A DNA stretch of 64,000 nt from Protula sp. h YS-2021 (taxonomy: Eukaryota; Annelida; Polychaeta; Sabellida; Serpulidae). Where the stretch lies: positions 1-64,000 of the forward strand of contig CATKHT010000031.1 of the NCBI GenBank assembly GCA_949752745.1, read 5' to 3'. Under the pieces are notes generated by a model, which was not told the origin of the DNA, ran no database searches, and worked only from the letters and a program-made list of their open reading frames with translations. Both the position numbers and the translations under genes were made by a program. Shown here piece after piece: positions 1 through 9,900 of this stretch (the stretch's first letter is position 1; every line of letters starts with the position of its first letter).

Positions 1-345
1 ACAGACCAATCCAGCCTACAGACCAACCCAGCCTACAGACCAATCCAGCCTACAGACCAATCCAGCCTACAGACCAATCCAGCCTACAGACCAACCCAGC
101 CTACAGACCAATCCAGCCTACAGACCAATCCAGCCTACAGACCAACCGAGCCTACAGACCAATCCAGCCTACAGACCAACCCAGCCTACAGACCAATCCA
201 GCCTGCAGACCAATCCAGCCTACAGACCAACCCAGCCTCCAAGCTAACCAAGCCTACAGACCAATCCAGCCTACAGACCAACCCAACCTACAGACCAATC
301 CAGCCTACAGACAAACCCAGCCTACAGACCAACCCAGCCTACACA
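1..345. repeat. 17-bp tandem satellite
   Basis: About 20 head-to-tail copies of a 17-bp unit, ACAGACCAAYCCAGCCT, run from the first base of the window, so the array probably extends to the left. Copies alternate mainly between CCAATCC and CCAACCC versions; a few carry single changes, for example around 150, 205 and 240. No coding potential or protein motif was seen in it. Confidence 0.95.
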
Positions 346-640
346 CCTCTTTTGGGTAAGCAAAACAACGCTTGGAAAGACCCGACTCTCTCCCCCCCCC
401 CCCATCCCCATCCGAGCTATACCCGGTGGGTGTGAAATTCCAACATTTCCATACTTCAAATAACACGTCACAGAAAGATCACAGGATTTACACAGGAAGG
501 ATTTTCTGTTACTGGTGGGCAGGTTGGGGGAGGGTGAGGGAGAAGGGGGGGGGGGGGCGGTTCACGGTCCAGTCATTCGAACAAATAGAATCTTACAAAA
601 TAATTAATTGGAGTAACCCGGAGTTAAGAAGCAACTTCAG
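346..640. other. Gene-free spacer with homopolymer tracts
   Basis: No gene recognised. The stretch has a C run near 393-403 and a G run near 545-557. The open frame crossing it (372-644) has low-complexity ends and no recognisable motif. Confidence 0.5.
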
Positions 641-1009
641 CTAACCCTGTGTACTCTGTTCAAGACCGACTTCATCGTTTACGTCATCAGCCACGTGATC
701 ACCTACGTCATCAGCCACGTGATCACCTCCGTCATCGGCCACGTGATCAGCTACGTCATGGGCCACCTGAGCAGCAGCATCAATCACGCGAGCATCCTCG
801 TCATCAGCCGCCTGATCATTTACGTCATCAGCCACGTCATCAGTTACGTCATCAGCTACGTCATCCTCCATGCTTTCGTGTCCGTTGTGGTCTTCCACGT
901 CTTCACGCCAAAAGGCAAGTTTATAAGAAAAGAACAAACAAATGCGCAACATATGTTACAATAATATACACACATTATACACTCCCCCCCCCCACCTTAA
1001 AAAAAAAAT

Positions 1010-1049
<40 letters not shown>

Positions 1050-1118
1050 GGACATCTCAAGAATGGTTAGACAGATCATTATCTTGAAATAATATCTCGT
1101 TAACACGTTAATATATCA

Positions 1119-1162
<44 letters not shown>

Positions 1163-2044
1163 CGTGTCGCCAGTGTTACCTGGCAGGGCGGGGCTGTCGG
1201 GAAGTTTGACATGGTCCACGATGTACTGAATCCCCAGGGCCTCGGCAGCCCCCAGCATCTCCCGCACAGCTGCCACGCCACCTTCTCGACCCTCGCCGCC
1301 AACTGGCTCCGCCTCCGCGCCACCTGGCGCCTTAGCCCCGCCAACTCTTCCCACATCAGTGCTTCCTGAAAAAAATGGGGTTTATAAGTGAAATATTTGC
1401 AGTGTTGTCCGCAAACACAGAGACAAGCAACATATCTACGGATCTCTGTTCCAGATTAATCCTTGAACTAGATAATATATCACCAGCTGTGCTGAAAACT
1501 AGCTCCTGTGTAAAATGACATAAATATGCTATATTTTTACAGATTTTTCAACCTTAGAAAAATAATAAAAAAAACGAATAAAGTTCATTAAAAACCAAAA
1601 ATAACCGCGGTTTTCCACAGAGCACGGTTCGGTTTAACCGAACTGCCACCTTCACGGTTAACCTCCCAAACGGTAAGCCGTCACATCACTAGGTGTAACA
1701 GCTTATTATATTTCAATTTTGGGGGCGAGGGGCTACAAACACTGACTCCCCCTCGCTCTCACCCCCACCCAACACCCCCCCCCCCGTTCTTAGATCCGTC
1801 ACTGACCTGTATATAAGTAGTGCACAAGCAGCTCTAGAGCCTCCCCGCTGCAATCGGCGCACTTGAGAATGAATGGCGGAGGGATACAGGAGAAGCGTGA
1901 CGAGGCCGCGACGAGGAGCAGCGAGTGCAGCCGCACTTCCGCCCCGTCCTTGCCCTCCAGTGTGACGTCACACAGGGTTTGCTCCTGCTGCAGCGCGTAC
2001 AGGCGGTCGCTGAGGTGGCGCAGCCATTCGCCGCCTACTGCCAT
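641..2044 (-). CDS. BTB/POZ-domain protein, three exons, acidic repeat tail
   Basis: Join on the minus strand of 1807-2044, 1180-1365 and 641-900 (684 nt, 227 aa). Exon 1 starts at ATG 2044 and reads as a BTB/POZ dimerisation domain: LCDVTLE near residue 24, LHSLLLVAASSRF near 39-51 and LLVHYLYTG at the end. Its donor is ACAG/GTCAGT and the exon 2 acceptor is TTTTTTCAG/GAAGC. The join keeps phase and gives the C-terminal BTB helices (MLGAAEALGI). Exon 2 ends CCAG/GTAACA. A phase-compatible acceptor (GTGAAG/ACGTGG) leads to exon 3, which codes DDVADDV/DHVADDV repeats from a roughly 24-bp tandem repeat and stops at 641. BTB proteins usually act as oligomerising adaptors or transcription factors; no Kelch repeats or zinc fingers are visible, so the role is unknown. 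Exons 1-2 are strong; exon 3 is inference. Intron 1 (1366-1806) holds no gene and intron 2 holds a poly-A run and a (TA)n tract. Confidence 0.65.
665..860. repeat. 24-bp degenerate tandem repeat inside BTB exon 3
   Basis: Units such as CACGTGATCACCTACGTCATC recur with a period near 24 bp or its half. Each half-unit centres on a GTCAT or CACGTGATC-type string. On the minus strand the repeat codes for the acidic DDVADDV / DHVADDV tail. The unit length is a multiple of three, so the repeat is open on both strands and the reading frame alone proves nothing. Confidence 0.8.
1001..1160. repeat. Poly-A tract and (TA)n microsatellite
   Basis: An A-run with a few interruptions occupies about 1001-1048 and a TA dinucleotide array about 1121-1158. 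Both lie in the putative second intron of the BTB gene. Confidence 0.95.
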
Positions 2045-2900
2045 GCTACGGGCAGAAGCAGAACAAACACCTTACACCTACTATCATTTCTAACTGACTC
2101 TGAGTGCTGTAGTGGAACAATTATTCTTGACCTACTGTGATATTCCAATTGCTTCTGTGCTGAAGTGGACCACCTATTCTTTATCGTTTAGCTCTGTGCT
2201 GAAGTGGAATAGCTATTCTCTCACTACTTATATTCTCCAGTAGGTTGCCGGTGAAGCAACTATGCACTGCCTTATTGATTTGGAATACTGCCAAGAAGAC
2301 CTACAAGTATAAAAGTCGGACTAATAGACACTCATATATTTTTCTTTAATATTTAAACATATATAGTTAGAAATGAAATAGTACATCGGTTGCATCCTAT
2401 ACCCATAAAGCAGTTTCTATACCAATGGCCGGGCTTAAGAAACCAGAAACTTAAACATTCTATTGGAAACGGTAGATCTACTAGGGACGGGACGATTCTC
2501 CGATTCTTCGCTGTCGAAGCAACGAACGCAAATCCTCTAGGATTTTGGCCTAATAACCACAATTTTGAGAACATTATATTTAAGATATATATATAAGACT
2601 ACAAGCATAACCACCACAACTAAACCTGCAAAACACATCTTTATAAATACACCGTTTTTTTTTAATTTCTATGTATTTGATTCTACATTTTTTATAAATA
2701 CATTGGTATGGGTTTTTTTTTTAATTTCTATGTAGTTGATTCTATCTTGATGAAACGATTATTTTCCAGATCGAAACGAGCGTTTTTGGGCCATACTGGT
2801 ATCATTCGGTCGTTCTTTTCGGTCGCCATATCTGCGGTAATCTGTCCACCGGTAATCCCCCCCCCCCTCAAAAAAAAACAAGTATTCAGTGAACACTAAC
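2045..2900. other. Gene-free stretch upstream of the BTB gene
   Basis: No convincing gene. Around 2110-2225 a short string (TCTGTGCTGAAGTGGA plus an ATTCT string) is repeated at about 50-bp spacing. Around 2640-2735 the sequence TTTTTTTTTAATTTCTATGTA-like is duplicated. The promoter of the minus-strand BTB gene should lie at the left side of this stretch, but no clear TATA box or other site was identified. Confidence 0.4.
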
Positions 2901-4055
2901 AGGCCCCAACGCCCCCAAAATTGTAAGGGGTCGTCTATGGTTTTGAACCTGTTGGCCAGTTTAGGCCAAGAAAAATAAATGTCCTACTTCTGCTCAAAAC
3001 TTTGAAAAAACAATGATACTGGCTGGCGGAAAATCTTTTTTTACCCCCAAAATTTAGCAGATCACGTGACCGAATTTGGCCAAAATGGCCAAAAGGCACA
3101 TCTACAAGTCGACACTTTTCAATTGAGCCCAACATCAAGTCTCTAGGCCTCTGCATTCTCGAGATATCGCCTGTACAAACACAAGTCGATTTTTTGCGTT
3201 TTTGGCCAATTTGGCCAAGATCACGTGATCGAATTTGGCCAAAATGGCCAAAAGGCACATCTACAAGTCGAGACCTTTCAAATGAGCCCAACATCAAGTC
3301 TCTAGGCCTCTGCGTTTACGAGATATCGCCTGTACAAACACATGTCGATTTTTTGCGTTTTTGGCCAATTTGGCCAAGATCACGTGATCGAATTTGGCCA
3401 AAATGGCCAAAAGGCACATTTACAAGTCGAGATCTTTCAAATGAGCCCAACATCAAGTCTCTAGGCCTCTGCGTTCTCGAGATATCGTCTGTACAAACAC
3501 AAGTCGATTTTTTGCGTTTTTGGAAAATTTGGCCAAGATCACGTGATCGAATTTGGTCAAAATGGCCAAAAGGCACATCTACAAGTCGAGACCTTTCAAA
3601 TGAGCCTAACATCAAGTCTCTAGGCCTCTGCGTTTACGAGATATCGCCTGTACAAACACAAGTCCATTTTTTGCGTTTTTGGCCAATTTGGCCAAGATCA
3701 CGTGATCGAATTTGGCCAAAATGGCCAAAAGGCACATTTACAAGTCGAGATCTTTCAAATGAGCAAAACATCAAGTCTCTAGGCCTCTGCGTTCTCGAGA
3801 TATCGTCTGTACAAACACAAGTCGATTTTTTGCGTTTTTGGCCAATTTGGCCAAGATCACGTGATCGAATTTGGCCAAAATGGCCAAAAGGCACATCTAC
3901 AAGTCGAGATCTTTCAAATGAGCCCAACATCAAGTCTCTAGGCCTCTGCGTTCTCGAGATATCGCTTGTACAAAAAAGCGATGACGGACAGACGGACGGA
4001 CGGACAGACAGACACCCCAAGTCTATAGGCCCCCAACCCTTTAGGGTTGGGGCCT
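2901..4055. mobile_element. Non-autonomous element with 159-bp core repeats (pearl/HINE-like)
   Basis: The segment begins AGGCCCCAAC at 2901 and ends with the exact reverse complement GTTGGGGCCT at 4046-4055. Inside lie a unique left arm (about 2911-3050), six tandem copies of a 159-bp unit, then an ACGG/CAGA tetramer tract (about 3981-4012) and a short hairpin (CCCCAACCCTTTAGGGTTGGGG). Tandem cores of about 160 bp followed by ACGG tetramers are the known plan of bivalve pearl elements, often regarded as Helitron-like. Perfect 10-bp inverted ends are not typical of Helitrons, so the class is uncertain. An A-run follows the right end. No target duplication could be recognised with confidence. 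Confidence 0.65.
3063..4010. repeat. 159-bp tandem repeat, six copies
   Basis: The anchor CACGTGATCG or its variant CACGTGACCG occurs at 3063, 3222, 3381, 3540, 3699 and 3858, an exact 159-bp period. Each unit carries the palindrome GATCACGTGATC, runs of TTGGCCAA/TGGCCA and an ACAAGTCGA string. Because 159 is 53 x 3, the array is open in frame on both strands for hundreds of codons; these are artefacts and not genes. Confidence 0.95.
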
Positions 4056-4248
4056 AAAAAAAAAAAAATTGCAAGTACTATGTAATCTGCCCCCCCCCCC
4101 CCTCTCTTTATATATGTGTGTTATTGTGTGTACGTGTACGAGAATGTTTTACCGTTTTTTTATGTTCTTTGAACTATGATAACTGTAGAAACCGGTGCTT
4201 TTCTACTTTTGAAAATTTCTTTGATTTGTTGTAATTTGAATGTTACAG

Positions 4249-4340
4249 GAAGTTCACCGAGGCCTACGAGGGAGAGGAGAACGAATGGTTACAGCAGATC
4301 CAAATTGGTGACATTGTAAAGAACATCTTCATCCTCAAAT
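4249..4340 (+). other. Possible orphan exon
   Basis: A plausible splice acceptor (TTTGAATGTTACAG) is followed by about 30 codons of codon-like sequence that start KFTEAYEGEENEWLQQ and run into the following LINE sequence in a different frame. I do not recognise the protein and see no convincing donor. It may be a host exon lying next to the LINE insertion, or chance. Confidence 0.2.
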
Positions 4341-5267
4341 ACACCCCAGTTTATAGTGAATTGGTTAAAACATTTTCTTACAAATAGAACCCAAAAAGTA
4401 AAGATCGGAAAACACCTCTCAAAACCTCTCCATATGAAAGGAACTGTGCCTCAAGGCAGCTTATGGGGAATGGAAAGCTTTTGCGAAATGATTAAAGATC
4501 TGGACTCAATGCTATCCCTGTATAAATACGTTGACGACACAACAATCTCGGAAATTCTTGATAAAAGCAACGTAAATGAATCTGTTCTCCAAGAAGAAAT
4601 CAATAGGATAGTACAATGGACAAAAGAAAACGACATGAACATAAATGCAAATAAAACAAAGGAGATGATCATAGCCTTTGGAAATCAAACACAAGCAAAA
4701 AATATTCCGCCGATTACAATAGAAGGACAACCGATAGAAAGAGTTAACACAGCAAAACTAGTAGGCGTGACCATACAAAACAATTTGAAATGGGACATAC
4801 ATGTTACCGATATGATAAAGAAAACACGAAAAAAACTGTATTATCTTACACTCTTAAAAAGATCTGGGGCTTCCAGGAAAGACTTGCTCAATGTATATAA
4901 ATCAATTGTGAGACCTCAACTTGAATACGCTATACCAGCATGGAGCACATGTCTAACTGATGAACAAAGTAAAAGCATTGAAACAATGCAAAAGCGAGCC
5001 GTAAGAATAATAACACCCAATCAGCTACACATTGAAAGCCTAAAGGAACTAAACATTCAAACCCTCGAAGATAGAAGAAAAGACATATGTCGAAGATTTT
5101 TCCTGAAGATCCAAGGTGATACTGACAAGATACACCACCTGCTACCCATTACAAGAAAAAACTGTAACACGAGAAATATTGAGAAACTGCCAGTACCACA
5201 AGTGAATACAAATCGTTATAAGAACTCGTTCATTCCTTACTGCCTCTTTAATCTTCAATTTTAATTC
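4330..5267 (+). pseudogene. LINE reverse transcriptase, 3' half (5'-truncated)
   Basis: About 310 codons of a non-LTR retrotransposon reverse transcriptase without the N-terminal half and without an endonuclease. Visible motifs in order are WLKHFLTNRTQKVKIG, GTVPQGS (motif B), KYVDDTT (the catalytic YxDD of motif C), LVGVTIQNNLKWDIH, LYYLTLLKRSG, VRPQLEYAIPAW and a C-terminal NSFIP string. These match LINE families whose motif C is KYVDDTT. The open frame itself is uninterrupted but no proper ATG starts it; the first listed codon is GTG inside the domain. The sequence is a dead 5'-truncated insertion. Its 3' UTR seems to continue to 5411 and, past the BEL element, at 14478. Confidence 0.85.
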
Positions 5268-5406
5268 TCTATTTAGATGCTTTTTCGTAGAAAAAAAAGA
5301 AAAAAAAAAGAGACGTACATTCTGATTATCTATTAAAATAACACATATAAAAAGAATAGTCGTTACAGAGGATGAAAGTCTAGGAAACTTTCTGTAGAAT
5401 CTGTGT

Positions 5407-5411
5407 ACTAT
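5407..5411. repeat. Target-site duplication of BEL element (left)
   Basis: ACTAT immediately precedes the 5' LTR and recurs at 14478-14482 immediately after the 3' LTR. A 5-bp duplication is normal for BEL/Pao integration. Confidence 0.95.
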
Positions 5412-5972
5412 TGTTACTAATCCAGATGCATTCGCGGGTTTTTTGTCATGTGATCGGTCTCGACCAATCAGAGCCCAGGATTGTAGTCGACGCCATATTG
5501 TTTGAAAAGAAAGACGAAATGTGAAAATTTGTTAAACTTTGATTGAAATTAGGATAAATATGGGGCAAAGAGGTGAGTATTATATTTCTTATTGTGAAGT
5601 AACATCCATAGATCATAATGGGTTATAATTTGTAACAGTTCCCTTGTTGGTTCATACAAAACTAAACTTTGAAGTTTGCGAAGTCAAGTCACTCAAAGAT
5701 GTCGGAAGATTGTGTTTAATTTTAAGTAAAACGCTGTAATCATAAGTGTCGAAAAATATGTTTCCAGTAAGGGGACATACGTTTAAGCATAGTTGCAAAT
5801 CGATCGTTTCGTATATTTTTCAGTTTTTCACGGTGTAATCAGGCGAATCACTGAAGGTAACAGTACTACAGATGTGAAATTTGTCGAAACCGAAAACAGC
5901 GAATAAAACGGATTTACCTCGATTTATGCCTCTTTTCATCAGTTGTACACTCCAGCCCTGCCGACCCCAACA
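5412..5972 (+). repeat. 5' LTR of BEL/Pao element
   Basis: The 561-bp LTR begins TGTTACTAATCC and ends GACCCCAACA, so it has the usual TG...CA borders. By eye it differs from the 3' LTR at a single base (A versus C near 5788). Near 5570 it contains a strong splice donor (AAAGAG/GTGAGTAT), which could start a spliced leader. No PBS with perfect tRNA complementarity could be named right after the LTR. Confidence 0.97.
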
Positions 5973-6947
5973 GTGAAAAACTCTTTCGAGAAACAAGAAT
6001 AGGATATTCAACAGTGATTCGAAACGACACCTTCATCGGAAACATCTGGACTCGAACTGGATTATGAAATCCAAAAATGCGTTTTGAGCGAAAATGCGAC
6101 ATTCTTGTTTTCGTGATGAGATACCGATACAAACTGGGAAATTGTGATCACTTTTGAACCGTCAGTGTTAACTTTCTCACTTAATGATATCGCACTCACG
6201 TGAAACTGTATCGCCTGTGTGTTTATCGCTTGAATGTGACAGCGGTTTATTTTCCTTCCTGTGAGAGACTAGTTGCAGCGCAGCCGTCGTATTGAGATAA
6301 GTTAAACGATACCGGCAAAGATGTAGAACGGTCCCGTGTCGCAGAGATTTTCAACACCATGCAAGCAGTGCGAAATATATCAAAGAACTTTCGAAGACAG
6401 GAACCATCATCAAATCAAGGCACAGAAAGAAAGATGTATCCTTTCCAAAAAAGACTCTTTTGAATTTGATGACGTATTCTATATTCTGTGAACTCATTCT
6501 TGCACTTATAAAATATAGTGAATTCATTATAATAATTGTGTTTATCACAGATACTGCCGAAAGGGTTTTGCAATAAGTGTCTTTTGCAAATGCTTTGATA
6601 CATTACAAAGTATATTGTAAACCATCTTAAACTTTAAATTATCTACCAAAGAGTGACTTGACGTAAAAATTAAGGAAAGTTCTGCTGCATATCCGAACTT
6701 ATTGTGTAAGTTACGCATTGGTGATTATACCTTCGGATTTGAGCGTTTAGCATGCAGCTGGTGTGCGAGTTGACCGAAATATTGGTCTTAAGTTTTCTTC
6801 CGTCTGTAACAAAATTCTTTTTAGTGTGCAGTGTGATTTTAAGAATCAAGAGTCAAATACTTTAAGAGTCATTTGACTTTTGATAGGTAATTGCCAATCA
6901 GAACTTTGTACGGATTATCTGTACAAAGAAAACACAAAAACCCCATT
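5973..6947 (+). promoter_or_regulatory. Leader of BEL element
   Basis: No recognisable protein. The leader holds several short upstream ATGs. Near 6017-6060 it contains two strings resembling the complement of a tRNA T-arm (GATTCGAAAC and GGACTCGAAC), but no TGG at the spacing a PBS would need. A pyrimidine-rich stretch ending TTTTGATAG (about 6880-6887) lies just before the coding region and could act as acceptor for the LTR donor near 5570. This is inference. Confidence 0.35.
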
Positions 6948-9900
6948 ATGTCAGACCAAAAAACGGAGGAATCTGTTAGAAGTGTTGAAGTTCGTCCGGT
7001 TGTGGAACACATCCCGGGGACAAAGATGGAACCAGAAATGGAACCCCAACCCGAATCTATTCCACACGAAGATATCCAACCCAAAATTGACATCTTACCC
7101 GAAAGGAGACAGCGAACGATAACAGAAAAGGGACTTGAATATCAAATTGAGATGCGAAAGAAAGGAGTGAGGTCTGCGATCTCACAGTGGCAAAAGCAAA
7201 CCGAGAAAGTTGAAGATTTAATGGCAGATTGTAACGATCCAGAGATTTTGAAGCAAAGTCGACAGGAGCTTGTTTTCTTGATGGAGGCTATCGAGACTGC
7301 AGTGAAGACATTGGAAGAAATCTACCCAGAAGTACAGGAGGAAATATTTTTCATCAAAATACAAAATGAAAACAAGCGTTTGAGAGTGGAGTTAAACCAG
7401 AAGCTTAAATTCCTGATGGAATCGGCATCACGTTCAAGAGTTTCAAGTCGTTCCTCGAGGAAAAAACCCAAATCAATTCTGTCCACTCGCTCCACAAAAT
7501 CTCTGATAATTGAAGAGAAAGCAAAGGCGGAAGAAATTAAGATACGACTGAAATTTAACCAAGCCGAAGAAGAAGCTGAAATGAGGAAAATAGAAGCGGA
7601 AAGGAAAGCACAAAACTTGGAAATGATGCGAGAGCTTCAAATATCCGAGGCTAAATTGAAAATTCTTCAAGAAGAACAAGACTTGGGCGTAAAACCAGAC
7701 GACTTTGAATATCTGATAGATGAACAGGACTCCGACACGAAGGTCAAGGAATACCTCGATTCTGTTCGGAACCCGCAGTCTACTTTTATCGTGGCTTCTG
7801 ACAGCAGCAAAACTGCTGCAGCTCCACTTACACAGTCCATTCCAATCACTACTGGTTCGGGCGTTTCCGAGCGAACAAGAACATTGGAAACTTGGGAAAC
7901 CATGCCAAATCCGATTACTCCTTATTCAGCTACCGCTATTCCAGAACAACATGCACCTGGCACAGATGTTCATTTTCCAATCTCTACTTTTGAATTGCAA
8001 ACAGGTGCTCGTCCTGCTGTTCCGCTGTCAGTTGACTCACCGGTGTTTCATTCTAGAAGACCACTCATTCCGACTGAAGGCTATCCACACGCGTCTTTGG
8101 TTGCAACATCAACCACACCGACAGACACTTACTTTATGACAACAGCGAGAATTGCTGCTCCAACAATAACCAGGAGCGTCACATCTCTACCTGAACAACA
8201 AACGAGGCTTTCAACGACGACTCAGAGCACAAGAGCACCCAGTGCTGCTATCGACTCGGAACAACAGCATACCCTTCAATCATGGTCTCACGAACTGGCT
8301 GATCAGATGTACCTAAGTCGTTTTCCAATACCAGAACCCGCCGTATTTTCCGGTGACCCTTTAGAATTTCCCGGATGGAAGAGTTCATTCGAAACCCTTA
8401 TTGAAAACAGAAAAATACCAGGAACAGAAAGAATTCACTATCTGAAGAGGTACGTCTCAGGAAAAGCAAAGGAATGCGTTGAAGGTTATTTCCTACTCAG
8501 TACAGAAGAATCGTACCTTCAAGCAAAACAACGCCTTGAAAAGAGATTTGGAGACCCCTTTGTTGTCGGCCGTGCTTTCCGTGAGAAGCTGGACAGTTGG
8601 AAGAAAGTAGAGACATACGATGGCGAAAGTTTGAGAGCATTTGCAGACTACTTAATGCAATGTGAAGTCGCGATGTGTACGATTTCCAGTCTGCAAGCCT
8701 TAAACGACGACCGCGAAATACAGCGGTTGCAAGAAAAGCTTCCGATGTGGCTAGCAACGAAATGGCAAACTCGCGCATACGAATATCAGTCTATATATGG
8801 ACGATTTCCAAATTTCAGCGTCTTTGTTGAGTTTGTCGTGAAACATGCGGAAATTGTATGCAACCCAGCCACGAAGATAACGAATCCGAAAAGAACCAAA
8901 CAATCAACGGCACGCACATTTTCAACAGCAGCCAAAGCTGACCCTGAAACTATGAAACCCGAGAAGTCATCAATAAAAGTGCAACCTACAAAACAGATAA
9001 CCAACTCAACACAGAAAAACACTCACGAAAAGAAAACTGAAAGGTCTGCGAAAAAGGAAATCACGACTCAGAAACTCTGTATTTTTTGCAAGAATGCACA
9101 CGATATGGACGAATGTGAACAATTTCTACTTTTGCCGTTAGCTGAGCGCCAAGAATTTGGAAAGAAAACTGGAATGTGCTACGGATGTTTGGAATTAAAC
9201 CACATGAACAAGAACTACCAAAATCGACGAAAGTGCAGAGAATGTCACAAGAACCACCCTACCGTTTTTCATGAATTTTATGCTGAACGAAATCGGAATG
9301 CAAAACCAACTAAAAACGACACAATTTCTGACGACATCGCCGAGACGATCAGTAAAACTTCAAACGAACCTGACAGTGCCGCCCAAGTTGTTTCCTTCTG
9401 TTCAAGTGAACTCAACGGCAATAAAACAACGATGATAGTGCCCGTGTATGTCAGCCACGACGAAAACTCGAAGAAGGAAGCTCTTGTTTATGCTGTCCTC
9501 GATGTTCAATCGGATGCTAGCTACGTGACTGAAGATCTTTGTGAAAAGCTTGGCGCAGATGGACCGAAAACACGACTGTTGCTTTCCACAATGACGTCAA
9601 GCAATACACAAACCGAAGTTAAGCGGATAACAGGACTAAAGATCCGTGGATTTGACAGCGCCAAAAGTATTATACTTAAAAAAGTGTATACGAGAAACGA
9701 AATTCCAGTCAACATTTCACACATACCGTCAAGTGAAACCGCTGAGAGATGGCCACATCTGAGAAAGGTTGCCAACGAAATGATGCCAAAAGTCAACATT
9801 GAAGTAGGCCTGTTGATTGGCAGTGACTGCATGCCGGCTTTGGTACCACGCGAAGTCGTTACAGGAAACGATAACGAACCATACGCTCTGCGAACTGTTT

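Noticed and set aside
1..345. CRISPR-like array
   Set aside because: Contiguous 17-bp units without spacers in a eukaryotic context; simple satellite.
695..964. Plus-strand frame of VISHVITYVIS repeats resembling membrane segments
   Set aside because: It is the reverse side of the 24-bp repeat that codes the acidic tail of the BTB gene; the minus strand has fitting splice phase and the plus strand has none.
3194..4057. 287-codon open frame on the plus strand and three long minus frames in the same place
   Set aside because: They are the 159-bp tandem repeat read in frame; a period divisible by three keeps every frame open, and both strands give equal repeats of the same 53 residues.
6017..6060. 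BEL primer binding site
   Set aside because: Strings resembling a tRNA T-arm complement occur, but TGG is not at the required distance and they lie 45-75 bp from the LTR.
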